NCBI GenBank assembly: GCA_021372515.1
Contig: JAJFUG010000035.1
Coordinates: 1-23,769 of the forward strand
Length of the DNA: 23,769 nt
Reading direction: 5' to 3'
Source of the DNA: a bacterium
GTDB lineage: Bacteria; Gemmatimonadota; Glassbacteria; GWA2-58-10
Part shown: positions 23,310 through 23,769 of the stretch, in pieces
Position numbering within the stretch: position 1 is the first letter of the stretch
How the letters are laid out: every line of letters starts with the position of its first letter
The notes under the pieces: model-generated
Database searches by the model: none
Seen by the model: the letters and a program-made list of their open reading frames with translations, nothing else
What the model was told of the DNA's origin: nothing
Position numbers and translations under genes: made by a program

Positions 23310-23769
23310 TCAGTCGCGGCCGATTATCTGCTCGATATGCTCGATAGTCCGGGCTGCGGAGTTTTCCCAGGTGAACCGCCCGGCGAACTCGCGTGCCCCG
23401 CGGCTGAGCCGCTCGCGCAGGCCGCTGTCCGCGGCCACTCGGCAGATCAGCGCGGCGAATCCGGCCACATCCCCCGGCTCGAACAGAAACCCGCTTTCGC
23501 CCTCCAGCACCGACTCGCGAAGGCCGGGCGAGCGGCTGGCGATCACCGGGGCGCCGCAGGCGGAGGCCTCGAGGTTCGTGATCCCCCAGCCCTCCTTGGG
23601 TGAGGGGTTGAGCACGGCCAGGGCGTGACGCAGCAGGGCCAGCTTGCGCTCCAGGCTCACCCGTCCCTCGAAGATCACCGTTTCCCGCAGCCCGAGGGCC
23701 ACGGCGCGGGACTCCAGGCGCGGGTAGTCATCCCCGGCCCCGGCGAACACCAGACGGACATTCCGTTCC
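23310..23769 (-). CDS. GT4 family glycosyltransferase, C-terminal part, cut by window edge
   Basis: The visible 153 codons are the donor-binding half of a GT-B retaining glycosyltransferase, entering the window at RNVRLVFAGAGDD and ending with the stop at 23310. The EX7E motif is EGWGITNLE, and NPSPKEGWG, ASACGAPVIASRSPGLRE and GFLFEPGD are family typical. The N-terminal acceptor half lies outside. By sequence it is not a close copy of the two GT4 proteins at 5036 and 7476. It is 60 bases upstream of radical SAM gene 2, so probably the same transcript. The sugar donor cannot be told. Confidence 0.87.
   Translation of the reverse strand, partial: ERNVRLVFAGAGDDYPRLESRAVALGLRETVIFEGRVSLERKLALLRHALAVLNPSPKEGWGITNLEASACGAPVIASRSPGLRESVLEGESGFLFEPGDVAGFAALICRVAADSGLRERLSRGAREFAGRFTWENSAARTIEHIEQIIGRD

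Noticed and set aside
22089-23603. Long plus-strand open frame (504 codons) opposite radical SAM gene 2 and the GT4 fragment
   Set aside because: It is rich in Ala, Gln, His and Val without recognisable domains and is antisense to genes with clear motifs. In GC-rich DNA this is a mirror-frame artefact.
1-23769. CRISPR array, tRNA, rRNA or transposase
   Set aside because: No regularly spaced repeats, cloverleaf pattern, ribosomal RNA segment or transposase motif was seen.

Overview
The window is one continuous stretch of a cell-surface glycan locus from a GC-rich bacterium. I recognise 19 protein-coding genes, two of them cut by the window edges, and all lie on the minus strand, so transcription runs from position 23769 towards 1. 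Undecaprenyl-linked assembly genes (Wzx-type flippase, polyprenyl-phosphate sugar synthases, start of a phosphoglycosyltransferase) and many GT-C enzymes suggest an envelope with an outward-facing glycan, probably Gram-negative. I cannot name the phylum. No rRNA, tRNA, CRISPR array, transposase or phage gene is visible, and no gene-free gap reaches 300 bases.

Layout in transcription order. (a) 23769-15884: a GT4 glycosyltransferase (partial), a radical SAM/SPASM protein, a Wzx-like flippase, a two-headed GT2-GT2 fusion, a second GT2, a UbiA-type decaprenyl-phosphate phosphoribosyltransferase-like protein, and a DUF362 protein. The middle genes overlap or nearly touch. (b) 15801-10488: a zinc-ribbon SAM methyltransferase, a second radical SAM/SPASM protein, a large GT-C-like membrane protein with a C-terminal ectodomain, and a GT2 with two C-terminal membrane helices. 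(c) A 190-base spacer with two hairpins, then a GT39/ArnT-like membrane glycosyltransferase and a GT4, coupled by a GTGA overlap. (d) A probable intrinsic terminator and possible promoter (7304-7475), then GDP-mannose 4,6-dehydratase, a GT4 paralogous to the one before it, a YfhO-family membrane protein and a UPF0104 flippase-like membrane protein. (e) A 202-base spacer with two tandem 44-base palindromic repeat units and another hairpin, then a DPM1-like polyprenyl-phosphate mannose synthase and the membrane part of a polyprenyl glycosylphosphotransferase.

How the genes may work together (inference). The Wzx flippase, the initiating phosphoglycosyltransferase, the cytoplasmic GT4/GT2 enzymes and Gmd fit lipid-linked repeat-unit or O-antigen-like synthesis. 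A second layer can be seen: four different proteins that look able to charge polyprenyl phosphate with one sugar (DPM1-like, ArnC/CsbB-like GT2, ALG5-like head of the fusion, UbiA phosphoribosyl transferase), together with at least three GT-C-type membrane enzymes that use such donors on the far side of the membrane. That pairing, together with two radical SAM proteins and a DUF362 protein of unknown role beside the UbiA enzyme, is the most unusual aspect of the window.
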